From contig JAMXSV010000004.1 of the NCBI GenBank assembly GCA_027559495.1, positions 1,787,001-1,851,000 of the forward strand: a stretch of DNA of 64,000 nucleotides, given 5' to 3'. Positions 11,112 through 24,888 of the stretch are shown piece after piece. A model generated the notes under the pieces. It saw only the letters and a list, made by a program, of their open reading frames with translations. It searched no databases and had not been told where the DNA came from. How positions within the stretch are numbered: the stretch's first letter is position 1; every line of letters begins with the position of its first letter. The translations under genes were made by a program, and so were the position numbers. This DNA comes from Aurifilum marmelostoma. Its lineage: Eukaryota > Ascomycota > Sordariomycetes > Diaporthales > Cryphonectriaceae.

Positions 11112-13299
11112 GGTGGCTCTGGGTGTCTGGCTTATGATCTCGGCTGTGAAAGGTTGGAAACTGTATGTGGGTGGCGCGGCGGGCGGTGAGGACGAGGTCA
11201 TGAATGGAATTCGAACAACGAAGGACGAGAGTGAACAGGACAAGCAGTCAAGAGAACGGAGGAGGAAGAGAAGGAGGAGGAGGAGGGGCCTCGACCGACA
11301 GGATAAATTCCCTTGGCCCTGCACACTCTTGTGAATCCGAGTGTGTGCAAGTGTGTTTGTGTATGGATAAGGCCGAACGGTATGAGATACTGTATAGGAG
11401 GACCCCTCTAAAACGCGCAGCACGCGAGCAACCACATGCAACCCTTCCTGGCGTGTGAGACAGCAGACAAGGTCACGCTCCCGTCCTGGGGTGCACACAC
11501 ACACACTCAAGGGTGGGCAGATATCAGATACTCCTGATAACAGACCGAAAGCTGTTCCCCAAAGGTTGTGTGTGTGTGTGTATATGTGTGTATAATCTGA
11601 CGGCTCAAGGCTTCGATAACGATGACTCCTCTCTGACCAGAGTTGTAAAGACAAGGACCCCAACAGCAAACACAAAAAAAAAACCCCCGGAACTCGCTCG
11701 TGAGGAGCAAGCATCCCCCTCTCTCTAAGTAGGCTGACAGACAAAGCCCAGCCTCGGGGAGACAGGCATCATGACGGGACGCTACCGAGAAAAGAAATAC
11801 CCTCCAGTTCTGATAGGGGAAAGGGGGAGGGGGCCGGCAAGAAAAGTAGTAGTATGTAAAGAATGTCTACTATGTGGAGGAGACGATAGGATAGGATAGG
11901 GTGGCATGTGCTCCCCTCTTCTCCCCCCCTCCCTCCTCACAAGCCTCTCGCGGCTTGCAGGGATGAGACAGGCCAGAGGTGGGGGGAGGGGGTCGGAGGA
12001 GGGCGGTGGGGAACGTAACCACTACTATGGTACCAGATCACAGTATAGCAGTACCTATGTATGTTAGTCTCTTGGTATCTGTCTAGGCCCGGAGGGGGAA
12101 AGACTTTAGGAGGTTGGGCTTCTTCCTCCCCCTCTTCTGGTGGGGTCTGGAAGCCTGGGCTGCAGGTCAGCCTGCAGCACTATTGCATGCCCAGCGTCCC
12201 AAGGAGGAACTGGTGATGGACTGGCAGCACCGCTCATTGGCGTGCCTGGGTTCCAAAAGCTGATGCATGCAGACGGGCGTCCTCGACTAGGCAAGCGGCT
12301 CCCAGATCTCACCCGCGACGGGCGGGTCCAAAGTAAGCAGTTGTTGTGGGTTGAACAACGGGCATGAAGACCCTGTCTCGTGTTTTGTTCAAAAGCCCGA
12401 CCTGCTGCGTCCCCTCTTGCTGGGACTGCCAAGGAAAGAATAAGAGAGAAGGGATCCAACGGGCGCGGTGAGCAGGCGGCGGGGTGGAGGGGCTCCCTAG
12501 CTCTGCGACACAAAAGGCGCAGCAGTCGAGTTGCTTACGACGGGCGAGTTGTCCGAGAGGTGAGGTCTCTGCATCCTCTGACGGGGCATCTGAGGGCGGA
12601 AGACACGGGAGGCCTCGTGGAGATGATCGGCAGGAAACCGTTTCTGGAAACCTGATTCTCGACTGGCTAGCGGAAGCAGTGATTGGCATCTTGGTTCGTT
12701 GCGACCACTACCATAGTCCTGTAAGTATAGTGGCAATGAACCACACAAGTACAGAGAGAGTAGCGGGAGGATGAAATCATGGACGGGTCTCTACAGTACA
12801 GTACAAGCAGCTCCTTGGGCTTGTGGGACTGACCGCAGAGGGAGATGTTACCCTGTACTTTCAGTAATAATTATTAGTACTGTACCGTACCGTACCAATA
12901 CCATAGTTCAGAAGGCCTTCTGCCGAGTGCCGAGGAGCCCCAGCCACGCAATGAGCCTGCGCGAATTTCCAAAGATGGTGCCCGTTTTGGACACGGTGGT
13001 GCCTAAGGTTTCCCTGTCCAAGTACTCGGCCGAGCTCGTTGTGTCTTCTTCCCCCTTGACTTGGGCGGTGAGGCTTTGAGAATGCCATGGTCTGCAAGGA
13101 TCGAGATTTGGGGACTCTGCGGTGCTTGGCTTGCAGGTGCCCGGGGTGGCAGGCTGCCACGGTTGGTCGGCGCTGGCAGAGTGCCACGCACAGTGGCAAC
13201 GGGGGGTTTCCACTTACAAGCAGGGCCAGCGGGACGGGAGCGGATGCAACGTTGATCCCCTAACACAGGACCTCAACCTCCGGTCCATACTTGGGTCAT

Positions 13300-15400
13300 A
13301 GTTACGTCGGACTCTTGTCCTGCCTTGTTTCTGGAGCAAGGCTGAGAACTGCCGTTCAACGCTGCGATGGAAACGCAAGATTTCAATATTCCACGGACAA
13401 ACTTTCCGATCTTGTCAAGTGTGGAAATTGGCAGAACCAGTTCTACCAAAGTTGACCAGTCAGAAGATGCATTACACTGGCACATAAGGGTTTCACCTCA
13501 GTGCTGAGCATTCCAATAATGGATGTACAAAGTCAGCGCAAACATATGTGGGCAATATGTATCTATTCAATCACTTTTGGGAGGAGGACATAAGTAAACT
13601 ACTCAGATATCAAGATGAAAAACAATACCGGGTTGCTCCAGGGCTCACCTCCCTGAGAGGCTTGGGCTGAAGTCCCCAGCCACTGATATCTGACATTCAC
13701 TTTATGGGATAGGAGCCCCGGATATGTGAAGCGGAACATCAACTTGTAGAAAACTCGTTCTTCTCTCACATATGATACAATCATGCAACTGACCAGATTC
13801 CAAATCACAGACTCTTGGAGAAGTACCCTCAACCTCTTAAGCTGTCTGCACCAGCCGGAAGATGAGGTCATCCCAGGAACACACAGCTACTTTGAGAATG
13901 GCCATACAATAACTCGGTGCAATGATTACTCATTTTCATGGACTTAGAAACCCTAGTCACTGTCTAACTGAAGAGCCGAGAGTATAAGATGAACCAGGGC
14001 TCTTACTCTCAAGGATTGAATTATTAACCATAGCAACTGTATCTTTTAATTCAGGGTGATTATATAGAGTTAATAATTACCTTGACCGATTGTAGTCAAT
14101 GTAGTAATTATTAATCGACATGGGACAGGACTGACCTGTATAAAGAGACACCTCGATGCAGTGCTTTGTTAAAGCTCTCGGAACTACTTGCTTATCAATT
14201 GAGCAGCCTCATTACACCCATTATAATGGGATGGGATGTCATTGCTCAGGTCCATACTCAAATTTACAGACGCATTGCTTTGTGTGCTGATAGAAGATAC
14301 TGTGAGGGGTATTTACTGCTTAGACAGTCCAGACCCCGGAATCAATGTTGGTCGTCTGAGATACCCCATGACAATATCAGCGCCCAACACTTGCAATCAT
14401 TACTATTAGACAAGCTATGACTAAATTTCTGGCCTACGTTATACATACTTGTTCTGCAGCACCTCCAAGTCGCCAAGTCTTGAATTTTACATTGTACAGA
14501 TGTTGTTACTGTTAAAAACTTTGGGTCTGTGTTCCATTAGGAATTGTGTAGGGAAAGTAGAAGCAACTAGGTATGCTCTCCTGGATTATCTTTAATCAAA
14601 CTTTATAAAGCTTTATACAGCACTGTTCAACAAATTGTTCAGACTTTTGTGCTATTTTGTTCAGATATAGGGTACAGCCCGTATTAAAGGGACCATGTTC
14701 ATTGTCCCTACCACCCCCCACTTCTCTGCATATTGTGACCAGAACAATTCTTAAATGGCGTTCGATTTTATTAACCAGATTTCAAGATGGATATCTTATC
14801 ACGGCAAAGCCAAAGGTGGGCAGTATTTTTGCATCTATGCTGTTCTTACACTGATACCTACAACACAGACTTCATGAGTTTTCTACCTAGGTAGTAAGAG
14901 ACGTCAGCTGATCCATTTTGTGTTTGACGAGATTCTTAACAGCTAGACAAGTTGTCAGCTCCAGAATACATCAAAATCCGAGGTCTCTGTCTATGAGGTT
15001 TTCTTACAAATGACATTATTTAGTAATGTCGAGATACCTAAGAAGCACATTTCAAGAAACACTGCTTGTCACAAAATAGGTCTACCATCCTAGCCCCTAT
15101 CTGACTCGGTCTATGGGATATTTGTCTGCATAAGCGTGAGGGCTTAGGTTTATAAGCTCGCTGTTTTGTTTGACTAGAGCTTGCGAGCGAGAACTTTAAT
15201 GTTTGGCCTATTAAACTAGGCGTATCCTAGCTTGTCCTGCTTCTAAATGTTTTTTAATATATATAGTTAAGGCTCGAACAATTGTGGATATAGACTGTTC
15301 GTTTGTCATATAAGGTAATTCTTGAGAGGGAAAAGGTAGGTGTAATACTGCAAGCAGTGGATGCCATGTTATATCTGGTGGTGAAACAAACGCTGGTGAA
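13300..15400. repeat. AT-rich island, possible RIP-degraded repeat
   Basis: A marked change in base composition against both flanks, many TpA steps, no coding potential, and stop codons in every frame. In filamentous ascomycetes such islands are often old transposon copies mutated by repeat-induced point mutation. No terminal repeats or transposase remnant could be read, so the origin is inference. The boundaries are approximate. Confidence 0.45.
14070..14114. repeat. 11-bp perfect inverted repeat in the AT-rich island
   Basis: TTAATAATTAC at 14070-14080 is the exact reverse complement of GTAATTATTAA at 14104-14114, with a 23-base spacer. It could form a small hairpin. In such AT-rich sequence a chance match is quite possible. 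Confidence 0.6.
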
Positions 15401-15903
15401 AGGCTAATGTGGAGCTAAAGTTATGCCAGACAAGGCCTGTAAGTTGGGCTGGGGTCAGGTTGGGGGGCCCCACCAGCATACACTGCAGTTAGTGGTATCA
15501 AGCTCCCGCCATGCCGCGTTGCATGTCGTACGTGTGAGCTACACACGAGCCCAAGGCTGACACCTTCAACCCCAAGCCTCCTGGATTCAATCTGACCTTG
15601 CTTGCCATACTGCACTGCACTGCAGGCTGCCTGTCTGCTCTCCTTTTACTCATAAACTCCATCTTGACAATTTTGCACACATACATACAAGACCCCTCAC
15701 ATCAAAAGCTCCTTTCTCCAACGGCATCCAGCAACTACTGTGGGGTTAGTCAACAGTAGCCTGCCCGCCGTGCCCCTCCCCTTGCCTTCACATGTGGCAG
15801 ATTTGTTGTTGGAACCTGGACCCTTGAAGGGTGCTGGGACAGAAACTCGAGGGTGGACAGAGGAGATGAGAGACTGAGGGACGGTGCTGGAGTCGCCCGA
15901 GCC

Positions 15904-18900
15904 ATGGAATCCCTCTCTGTGCCCAAGCTGGCAAGCCGCGCCCGACGATATCGCTCCTCGACCTCAGCATCCAACCCCCCTGCCGTGACCAAGGCCACCG
16001 AAGTCCTCCAGCATCTCTTCGACGATATCGGAGCCGTGATACAAGCCCAAGGAGGCTCAGGATACCCAGAATTTCCTCCCATCTTGAAGACTGCTCGACA
16101 GATACACCAGCATGTTGCTGCTACAAGCCCCCCTTCCCCGTCCCAAGACGATTTCCGCCACCTCAACGGCTACCAACGCCTCCTCGACGTCCTCCGAGCC
16201 TACTCTGGCTTCTACAACCCGCAGAAGAGGACATTGGAAGAGAAGAAGGGTTTCTTTGAGCTTCTGCATGTCGTGCTGGCCATCCTTTCTGCGACGTTTA
16301 GGGAACATCATGGGAACCGCCGCTACTTCAAGCACAGGGTCGAGGGCGCCGGCTGGGAGGCTCTGGAACAGATAATAGCCAGTGTCGGTCTTGGTGGATC
16401 CGACTCGGACCTCTGGTCCAACTGCCAGCTGTTTGGGAAACTGCTGTCCTTCGCCCTCGACGACCAGAGGCTGGACGAGCTGTGCCAGGCGGTGGCCGCC
16501 GCCGCTGCTCCCCAGTCACAGGAGCACGGCTCGGCGCAAGAGGACGCCGAATATCGCCAAGCCGATGGGACCAAGATCCAGAGCTTCGACGTGTTCACGA
16601 TCGAGACCGAACTTGCAAAGGTCATCACGTCCACCATTGTCCTCTCGAACCCGGAGATCATGCGCGCTACGGCCGATTTCTGGGAGTCTATGCCCAGAGA
16701 GACGGACACCTCGGAGAACCTGGCCTCTGTCATAGTTCTGACTACGATGAGGCTGGCCAGCTCTGCCTCTTTTTATAATCTGACTGCGTTGCACGGGACA
16801 GGTGTCCTCTCGAGGTTCCTTGCCCTGTACTTCACCAACGAGTCCATATTGTCGTCGTACGAGAAGAGGATCGTCCTCGACTTGTGCAGGTCCTTGATGC
16901 ATCTCGGTGTTAACCGGCTTGCCGACACACAGCTTCTCCTGTCCAGACAGGATTCGACAGCCTCCCAATTCTGTCTGGACATGGCATTGAAGAACCACGG
17001 GCCTCCTTTTGTCCAGTTCGATCTGTCGCTCCATGGACACTCATCCATCGAGCTGCCATCACTGGGCCGCTCGTTTCCGCCACAATCTTCGGCAGGTTAC
17101 ACCTTCACTGCTTGGATACGTGTGGACCGTTTCGATCCAAACTCCCACACGACAATCTTTGGCGTTTTTGATGCTTCGTCAACATGCTTTCTCATGGCAT
17201 ATCTGGAAAAGGATACCCACAACTTCATTCTGCAGACTTCTGTCACCTCTCAGCGACCAAGTGTGCGTTTCAAGTCGGTCAAATTCAAGGAAAATAGATG
17301 GTACCACATCGCACTTGTCCATCGCCGACCACGGACAATGACCGCTAGTAAGGCGTCGTTGTTCGTCAATGGTGAATTTGCTGAGCAGCTAAAGTCCCAA
17401 TATCCAATGCCCCCACCAGCGGCCAAGCCGAGCAACGGGAGCACGGAGAGCTTCGCCTCGTTCAACTCAAGTGGCAACAAGTTACAGCCGGTGCAGGCGT
17501 TCCTGGGGACCCCTCGCAACCTCTCCACCACGCTCGGGCGCGGATTGGTCTTCTCAAAGTGGTCCTTAGCATCAGCTCATCTCCTCGAGGATGCACTCAG
17601 TGATGATTTCCTCGCCGTGCACTACCGCCTAGGTCCTAGATACCAGGGCAACTTCCAGGACTGCCTCGGTGGATTTCAGACCTATGAAGCTTCGGCGGCT
17701 CTGGGCCTTCGCAACGAGATGCTTCATCCTGGAAATGAGGAAGGCTCCTCTGACATTCTCAAGGCGATCCGAGATAAGGCGAGCAGCATTCTGCCCGAGC
17801 AGAGGATCTTGTTGAGCACGCTACCGACGGCTATTTTCCGCACTGATGGACAGTTCCTCGACTCGTTCCTTTTCCGATCGCTTTCGAGAAACGCCGCGAG
17901 TAACTTATTCCAGATGACTACCAAGAGTGGCACCGCCGTTTCCATAAATGCCGCGCTACCTTGTGTCAATGATGCTCTCGTCAGGGTTCACGGTGTTGCT
18001 GTCCTGACCGGAGATCCTGTCGTCGCGACACCCTTCAATTTTGATGCCAATCTGTGGCGCGTGGGCGGCTTCACGCCTGTTGCTCTGAAGCTCGTTGAAC
18101 GTGCGAAAAGCGCTGAAGAGTTCCTGCGGTCTGTGGAGTTGATGTTCTTGGCCATAAAAAAGAGCTGGAGGAACAGCGAGGCCATGGAGCGTGACAATGG
18201 CTACGCCATCCTGGGCATGCTCCTAAGGGCAAAGCTTGGATATGCCTCTTCTGGCACTGACATCCCAGCCTGGCGGCTCTTGCTGACACCTGAGCAGCGA
18301 GACCAGCTGAGCTTCCAGCTGCTGAGCTTGGTGCTCGACTTCATTGGGTACAAGCACTCGAGCCCTGTTGAATCCTTCATCGTCAACCCGCTGGCCTATC
18401 GAATCTTGCTTATAGATTTTGACACTTGGCGGAAGTCTGCTCCCATCACACAAGAGCTGTACTACAAGCAGTTTGTGACATTTGCAGTCAACAGCAAGTT
18501 TCATGACTTCAACAGTCGCCGGCTGCAGCGCATGCGTCAGTATCCCACGCCGCAGGCTACTCGAGCGTTATATAGACTGACTTATATCTGTTGCAGGTAT
18601 CGTGAAAAGGTTACTAGATGCCTTGAAAGCAGAGACGCTGTCCGAGGATGTCATGCCTCACTTCTTGGCTGCGTTCGAGAGCCTCATCAAATGCAACTTC
18701 AGCACCGAGGTGCATCGAACCATAGCTCTGTTCATCACCTACACTTTTCATTCCGCCGCAAACTCTCAGCCACGGACCCCGCGACCTTCGTCTGCAATTG
18801 GGGTTCCGACAGTGACTACGAATAGCAGGATTGGGTTGCGTCGCTCGACAGTCGACTCAGTGAACGGCTCCGGTCTTCGTAATTTGACGAAAAAGGCAGT

Positions 18901-21900
18901 TGGTGTCAAGATACTGGAGCTGTACACGAACCTGCTCTGCCTCAAGGGCAGCTACACGGAGATACAAAAGTTTGCCAGGACAGTAACGAATAAGGTACGC
19001 ATAAATCTCTCCATCAAATCAGGTCCTTTGCTAAAAAGCATTAAATCATAGTGGCTATTGTACCTGCTCGCAGAGGACAACCCGGAGATTGTTGTCTATG
19101 GCTGCAAGATCATTTCTAGGTTACTGGTATCGCATGGCGCCAACTACATCGCAAAGTTCACCAACAAGACTGGCGGTTTCGCGATCATGGCCCACCGTTT
19201 GAAACATTGGTGGGACATTCCGACCCTTTGGCCAATGTGCCTGAGCATTCTGTTTGGATATGATGTGTCTCAGATCGACTTTGACCGGTCTTTCGACCTG
19301 CTCACTCTGACGGAGTTGTTTGGAAAGAGCCGGGTATCTTATCCCGACGTTCTGCCAGTCATAACCACAATGCTTCAACATGGACTCAGGGACATTCTAA
19401 AGTACCAGGATGATCCGGACTCTCCCATCAATCCCGAACAAGGAAACCTCAAGAGCTTGACCGCCTTGGACGGGTCCTCTGCGAGACCGCGAGCTCGATC
19501 CATGAACTTTGTGGACGAACTCGGAGCCAGGGGCACGCGTGGTGTCGACAAGGAGAGAGTGGCTAGTCACGCTGTGGTCCTCCAGACCGTCGTCAGGTTT
19601 CTGGGCGACCTTCACAAACGCTCTGCCGACTTCCGAGACTTCGCACTGTCTTCCAGGTATGTGCGGCTGCTGCTAGCTGCACTATATCCGGTCCTCGTCA
19701 GCACAGACCCCGTCAGCCCTGAGACGGAACTCAACTCGCGAGACTCTGCACTCACATTCGAGGGTGGCGATGTAATCATACGCCCGCTGGCAGGTTCCTC
19801 CAGCACGGCGCCAATAGTCCGAACGACAGTCGTCTCGTCGGTCGACGGCCCGCCGAACCAGACTAAGGGTTCTCAGCTTCGGCGAGCTTCTTCCTTCGTG
19901 CTCGTGACTGCTCAAGGCTCGCCACAGGCATCTAAGAGCACCGCACGGCTGGCACACGTCATGTCTCCCAAACAACAAGTTCACGCGCAGATGATCAGCA
20001 ACGTTGTTCTCGATGGCCTCCTTGGTCTTGTGCTTGACGTCTTCACGGACCAGGTGCTGGTCCGCAAAGATTTCCAAGGGTTTGGTCTGTTTCTAAAGAT
20101 CCCTCCTGGTTTCCAGGAGCACCAGGCTTATTTCGAATCCTACATCTTGCGACACTTCGTTTCGCACCTCGCCTCGATCATCCAGTCAAGCCAAGGCATT
20201 CTCAGTGAGACTAAGGTGCTCACAAACATGTCTCGGTTTGCTCTGCATATGTTGGATGCGACGTTTGAGGGATGGTTCATGAACGGCGCCGAGACTATAA
20301 TGGACTTCCTCGGAACCATTCTCGAGTATCTTGCTCGGCCCGATGTGTCTGCCCTGAAGAGCGTCCGGCTCTGTAGCCAGAATGTCACGGTACTGAAAAG
20401 CACCTTCGTGAAGCTGGTGCTGCTCCGACTCTCTGACACTGACGATGTTCAAGTTTCTGAATCCACTAATATTGCGGTTCTTTCGAACATTTTCTACTGG
20501 CAGCTGGTCCTCTTGGACTGCATCTCCATGGAAGACGATTCCATGAGACTCATCTGGCACCAGCTGTACGGCAAGCTCATTGACGCACGGGAGCGGGTGC
20601 GTCTGGCCGCTGCTGGCATCCTGCGCATCATGCTGGTCCAGAAGCCTCAGGAGTGCTCGCGGGTCTTCCGAGAGTTTATGACTTCGGAGGACCACCAGCT
20701 CACCCAGGGTTTCCAGACCTTGACTGAAGTAGATGATGGCACATTCCTGGACTGGGTGGATCAGCACAGGCCTTCACTGGATGCGTTGTTCCTGGGCGTA
20801 ATGTCGAAGCCATGGGAAGAGTACGTCAGCCAGGAGAACCAGCGCACACTGGAAAGCGCTAGGTTGCGACTGTCCCGACGCAAGGACAGGCTTAAGGAGT
20901 GGCGCGACGAGGCCCGGTCCATCGAGAATGTTCTCCTCCGGCACGAGATGGCAAACAGCGCCTGGATGAAGAGCATCTTTCACACAGAGCACTCCAAACA
21001 CCAACGTCTTACCCAGGATCAACAGGATGACTTTGTGTTCCTTGTTTCTTCTTTCGCCAAGATGGACCGGGATCTCAAGCGTCCTGGCGGTGTCTTTGCT
21101 GACCCTTCACCTGTGATCAGATGGAAGCTGGACAGGACCGAAGGCAGAAACCGGATGCGACTGCGGCTTTTGCCGGACTATTCAAAAGCACATGACGAGT
21201 ATCAATCGAAGCAGACGAAGAAGAAGCAGCAGCCCGAGAACAAGACTCCAGAACCTACCCCCAGTGTTGCAGGCCTCAAACTGGACACCAAGGTTGGTCC
21301 TGGTTCCTCATCTCGGGCCAACAGACCTGTTCCAAGCGATTCCGAGGCCCAAGACACAGGCAACGCCACGACTGGCGAGACAGATCAGCCTGAGCAAGGT
21401 TCCGGCCCGACTGTCGCGCCAGAGGATGACTTCGAGATGATCGAGGACATGAATGAACCTGGGGGTGACGATGCTTTTGAGGATAAGAACCGAAAAGTCA
21501 TGAGGCGCCTTGAACTGGGCGACACAGTGCAGAGCGTGTACAACATCTCCCGCATCATTGGTCTCGAGGCTTGCGAAGGTATTCTCATCATCGGCAAGGA
21601 GGCGCTGTACCTGATGGACAATGTATTCCGCAGTGCCGACGGCGAGATCATCAATGTCTGGCAGGCTCCACCAGAGGACCGCGACCCATACTCCCAGATC
21701 ATCACGGGCAGCAAAGGCGCCGAGAAGCCCAAAGCACCGAAAGGCAGTGAGCAGGAATCCCGCAGCTGGAGATGGCACGATGTGATTAGTATCTCGAAGC
21801 GCCGCTTCCTCTTTAGAGATGTTGCCATTGAGATCTTTTTCACGGACGGCCGGAGCTACCTGATGACTGCGCTCACGCCGGGCATCCGAGACGAGGTGTT

Positions 21901-23960
21901 CGCGAGGCTCTCAAACAAGACGCCTCACACGTCAGATCCGAAGTCCCTGCCGAACCCCGAGGATGCGTGGAGACTGGAGGCCATCAAGGTCTTCGACGAG
22001 GCCCCGCAGTCCTTTGGCTCCAAGTTCGGGTCCATCTTTAACGCATCTCCGTGGAACCCCATCATGAGAAGGTGGCAGAGGGGAGAGATCTCTAACTTTC
22101 ACTATCTCATGCTCGTCAACACGATGGCCGGAAGGACGTTCAATGATCTGACGCAGTATCCGGTCTTCCCCTGGGTCCTGGCCGACTACACCAGCGAGGA
22201 GCTCGACCTGAGCAACCCAGCCTCGTTTCGTGACCTCTCGAAGCCAATGGGCGCACAAACTGTTGCCCGACAGACTGACTACATGCTGCGGTACAGCAAC
22301 CTGATGGAGGTGGGCGAGACCCCCTTTCACTACGGAACCCATTACTCGTCTGCCATGGTGGTTGCGTCCTATCTGATCCGGCTGCCACCCTTTGTGCAGT
22401 CCTACATACTGCTTCAAGGCGGGTCCTTCGATCACCCGGACAGGCTGTTCTACTCCATCGAGGGCGCATGGAAGTCGTCATCGAGGGACACAGGAACGGA
22501 CGTCAGGGAGCTCATCCCTGAGTTTTTCTACCTTCCCGATTTCCTCACCAATATGAATGGCTATGACTTTGGCGAGCGACAAGGCGATGCTGGGAAGGTT
22601 GATAATGTCATCCTGCCACCCTGGGCCAAGGGCGATCCAAAGATATTTATTCAAAAGAACCGGGAGGCGCTCGAGAGCCCATACGTGACGCAGAGACTCC
22701 ACCACTGGATTGACCTGGTCTTCGGGTTCAAGCAGAGAGGCGAAGCAGCCGTGGAAAATCTCAACGTCTTCCATCACCTGTCCTATCATGGCGCCATTGA
22801 TCTGGACAGCCTCGTCGACGAAAAGGAGCGGGCCATCACCACGAACATCATCCACAACTTTGGACAGACGCCTCACCAGGTCTTCGCCAAGCCGCATCCA
22901 TCCCGCGACATTTCCAGCACGGCACCCAGGCGGCTCGACACTGGTGTCCAAGCGCTGACGAGGGTGACGTACCCCTTGCTGGAGAGCCATGAGCGTGTGG
23001 CCAGCATCATCTACGCGCCTAAGCTGGACCGTCTCCTCTGCGCCTCTCCTTTCCGGATCAACATGCCGCCGCACTACGACAAATTCCTCGAGTGGGGGTT
23101 CGCGGACAATAGCATCCGTTTCTACCTCAGTGATAACCGTAAGCCGATTGGGCTGCAGGAAAACCTCCACCAGGGCCAGATCTCGTGCGTGGCATTTGCA
23201 GACTCCAAGACATTGATCACGGCCGGCGAGGACAGTGTCGTCTCGGTCTACTCGGTCAAGATGCCCTCGGGGAAGAACGTGGAGCTCCTGCCGCGCCTGT
23301 CGTTGTTTGGCCACAAGACACCCGTCAATGTCATCGCCGTGTCCAAAGCGTTCAGCACATTCCTCACCGTCTCGCAGGACGGCACCGCCTTTCTCTGGGA
23401 TCTCAACAGGCTCGACTTCATCCGCAAGCTGCCAGTGACCCGACCGGTGGAATGCGCACGTATCAACGACGTCTCGGGTGAGATCATGCTGTGCTCGGGC
23501 CCCAACGTCCTCCTCTACACGCTCAACGGCGAGCTGCTCCTGGAGCAGAATGTCTGTGGTGGCGAAGGGCAGGATGACTATGTCCACTCGTGCGCATTCT
23601 ACGAGGGTCAGGGTAACGAGTGGCTAGAGAACTACCTCGTCTTTACGGGCCACAGACGTGGTCGGGTGAATGTCTGGCGAAGGGCCGTGAGGAAGGGCGA
23701 TGGCAAGTGGGTGCTGGAGCTGCTCAGAAGGCTGGATCATATCGATGTCAAGAGCGAGACAGGGGCGCCAATCGACGGGCCCATCACGTGCGTGACGCCA
23801 ATGCCGGGAGTGGTGTACACAGGGGATGAGGATGGACGAGTGGTAAGCTTTCCTCTTCTTCTTTCCTCGGCTTGCTGACTGAAGTCGCCTTACACGTACT
23901 TGGACTGACGTGCTATGTGAACAGTATGAATGGAATCTTGTACAGAGAGAGCAGCGCTAG
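15904..23960 (+). CDS. bph1: BEACH-domain protein (Beige/LYST/neurobeachin family; yeast Bph1 type)
   Basis: Four exons, 15904-18535, 18597-18994, 19052-23842 and 23925-23960, join in frame to 2,618 residues. The introns are 61, 57 and 82 nt, and the last exon codes only YEWNLVQREQR. The N-terminal 350 residues look like helical repeats. About 370-570 is a ConA-like lectin fold (GYTFTAWIRVDRFDPN, TTIFGVFDAS). A long helical region follows, then an acidic linker near 1740-1820, a PH-BEACH domain (about 1820-1970; SWRWHDVISISKRRFLFRDV), the BEACH domain (about 2017-2290; FHYLMLVNTMAGRTFNDLTQ, YPVFPWVLADY) and C-terminal WD40 repeats (about 2325-2607; TVSQDGTAFLWDL). Family members act in vesicle trafficking, lysosome or vacuole size control and membrane-protein sorting. 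The length matches fungal members. The start is the first ATG of the frame, and upstream in-frame sequence looks like leader. Identity is firm; the Bph1 name is by family. Confidence 0.95.
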
Positions 23961-24581
23961 GTACGCTGGGGCTCCTCGGGGTCATTCGTTCTCGTCTAGA
24001 GCAGGAGGAAGGGGAATGAATAGTGCCAACGAATCGATGAAAGTAGAAGCATAGCGCGGAGCGAGAGTAGGATGACTGGAGGCTTGAATCTTGCTTTTTG
24101 ATTGCGCACATTTTCTGTCGTTGGTTCAAGAGAAAAGTCCTCGAGATTTTGTATTTCATGGGTTCGCACGTTTGCTTGTGTTAAATAGAAGAGACCCGAA
24201 AGGGACCGCAGGGAGCAGGATAGAGGAAACTGAATGCTAAGAGTCGACCATCAGCTTGATCGCCGGTATATCTCTTTGTGATGGCGTGTGTCGGGTTCTG
24301 TCAGCTGAGACGGTGGTCGTGTCCGAGCCCTGAAAATCCATGTAGTCCCCAGATGTTGTCTCAAGAACGATGGTTGACCAGGTCTGAGCAGGTTATGATC
24401 TTGAGTCGTTTTCCATTGGCAACCCTAACGCCTCCTATGTACAGTTGATCCAGGCTCATCCTGAGCTTTTCGCCCGTGCCATCGTCCCGGTCCGCCTCGT
24501 AAGGCCACCTTCTCTGGCTGCAAGCTCGGGAGTCTAAGCACCCGCTTTCCTCTCCATCGCTGGTATTATTCCATCGCCTCT
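23961..24581. other. Intergenic region between convergent BEACH and complex I genes
   Basis: The 3' flanks of the two facing genes. No ORF of note; the minus-strand ORF 24361-24585 has no recognisable product. Confidence 0.6.
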
Positions 24582-24888
24582 TCACTGCTCAGTCTCGTCG
24601 CCGTAGCCGGTCAACGTCTTTCTCGGACCTGTAGGGACTGGATTTCATAGTTAGCTCGGTGGTCGATCGCAAAGCAGCCAGCCAGCCGGGGGTCGTACTC
24701 GGATATGTGGATGGTATGGGCGCCGCGTCGGGATCTCCCAGGCGGTGTCTGATGGGCGGGACGACGGCCAGCATGACGGGGCCGGTACCTCCTATCACGC
24801 AGGACCAGAAGAGGGCAGGGCGTTCTCGTGCTGCCCAGTGCCAGTACCGGAGGGGCTGCTTCCAGAATAGAGGGGCTCGGGTGGACAT
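24582..24888 (-). CDS. nuo9.5: NADH:ubiquinone oxidoreductase 9.5 kDa subunit (mitochondrial complex I accessory subunit)
   Basis: Two exons on the minus strand, 24888-24699 and 24628-24582, give 78 residues. The 70-nt intron has donor GTACGA, branch GCTAAC and acceptor CTACAG. The start MSTRAPLFWKQPLRYWHWAA, the hydrophobic stretch ALFWSCVIGGTGPVMLAVVP and the PPIRHRLGD motif match the small single-span subunit known from Neurospora. The spliced end PRKTLTGYGDETEQ restores the family's GPRK..TGY tail, which the unspliced frame does not give. It would span the inner mitochondrial membrane in the membrane arm of complex I. Length agrees with the family. It is divergent from WBP1, with 632 bases between the two start codons. 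Confidence 0.9.

Larger units (their letters stand above)
11112..15903. other. Long gene-free region, AT-rich in its right half
   Basis: The first 2 kb is ordinary spacer with microsatellite-like tracts (GT and AC runs near 11490-11590, GGATA repeats near 11887-11900, GTACC units near 12876-12897). From about 13,300 to 15,400 composition turns AT-rich with frequent TA and short TTAAT/ATTAA palindromes. ORFs are short and unrecognisable on both strands. The final 450 bases are the CT-rich promoter and leader of the BEACH gene. Confidence 0.65.

Noticed and set aside
12106..13266. Several overlapping ORFs of 60-135 residues on both strands
   Set aside because: No conserved motif, mutually overlapping, and in spacer with tandem short motifs.
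22478..23587. 369-residue minus-strand ORF
   Set aside because: Antisense shadow of the BEACH and WD40 coding region.
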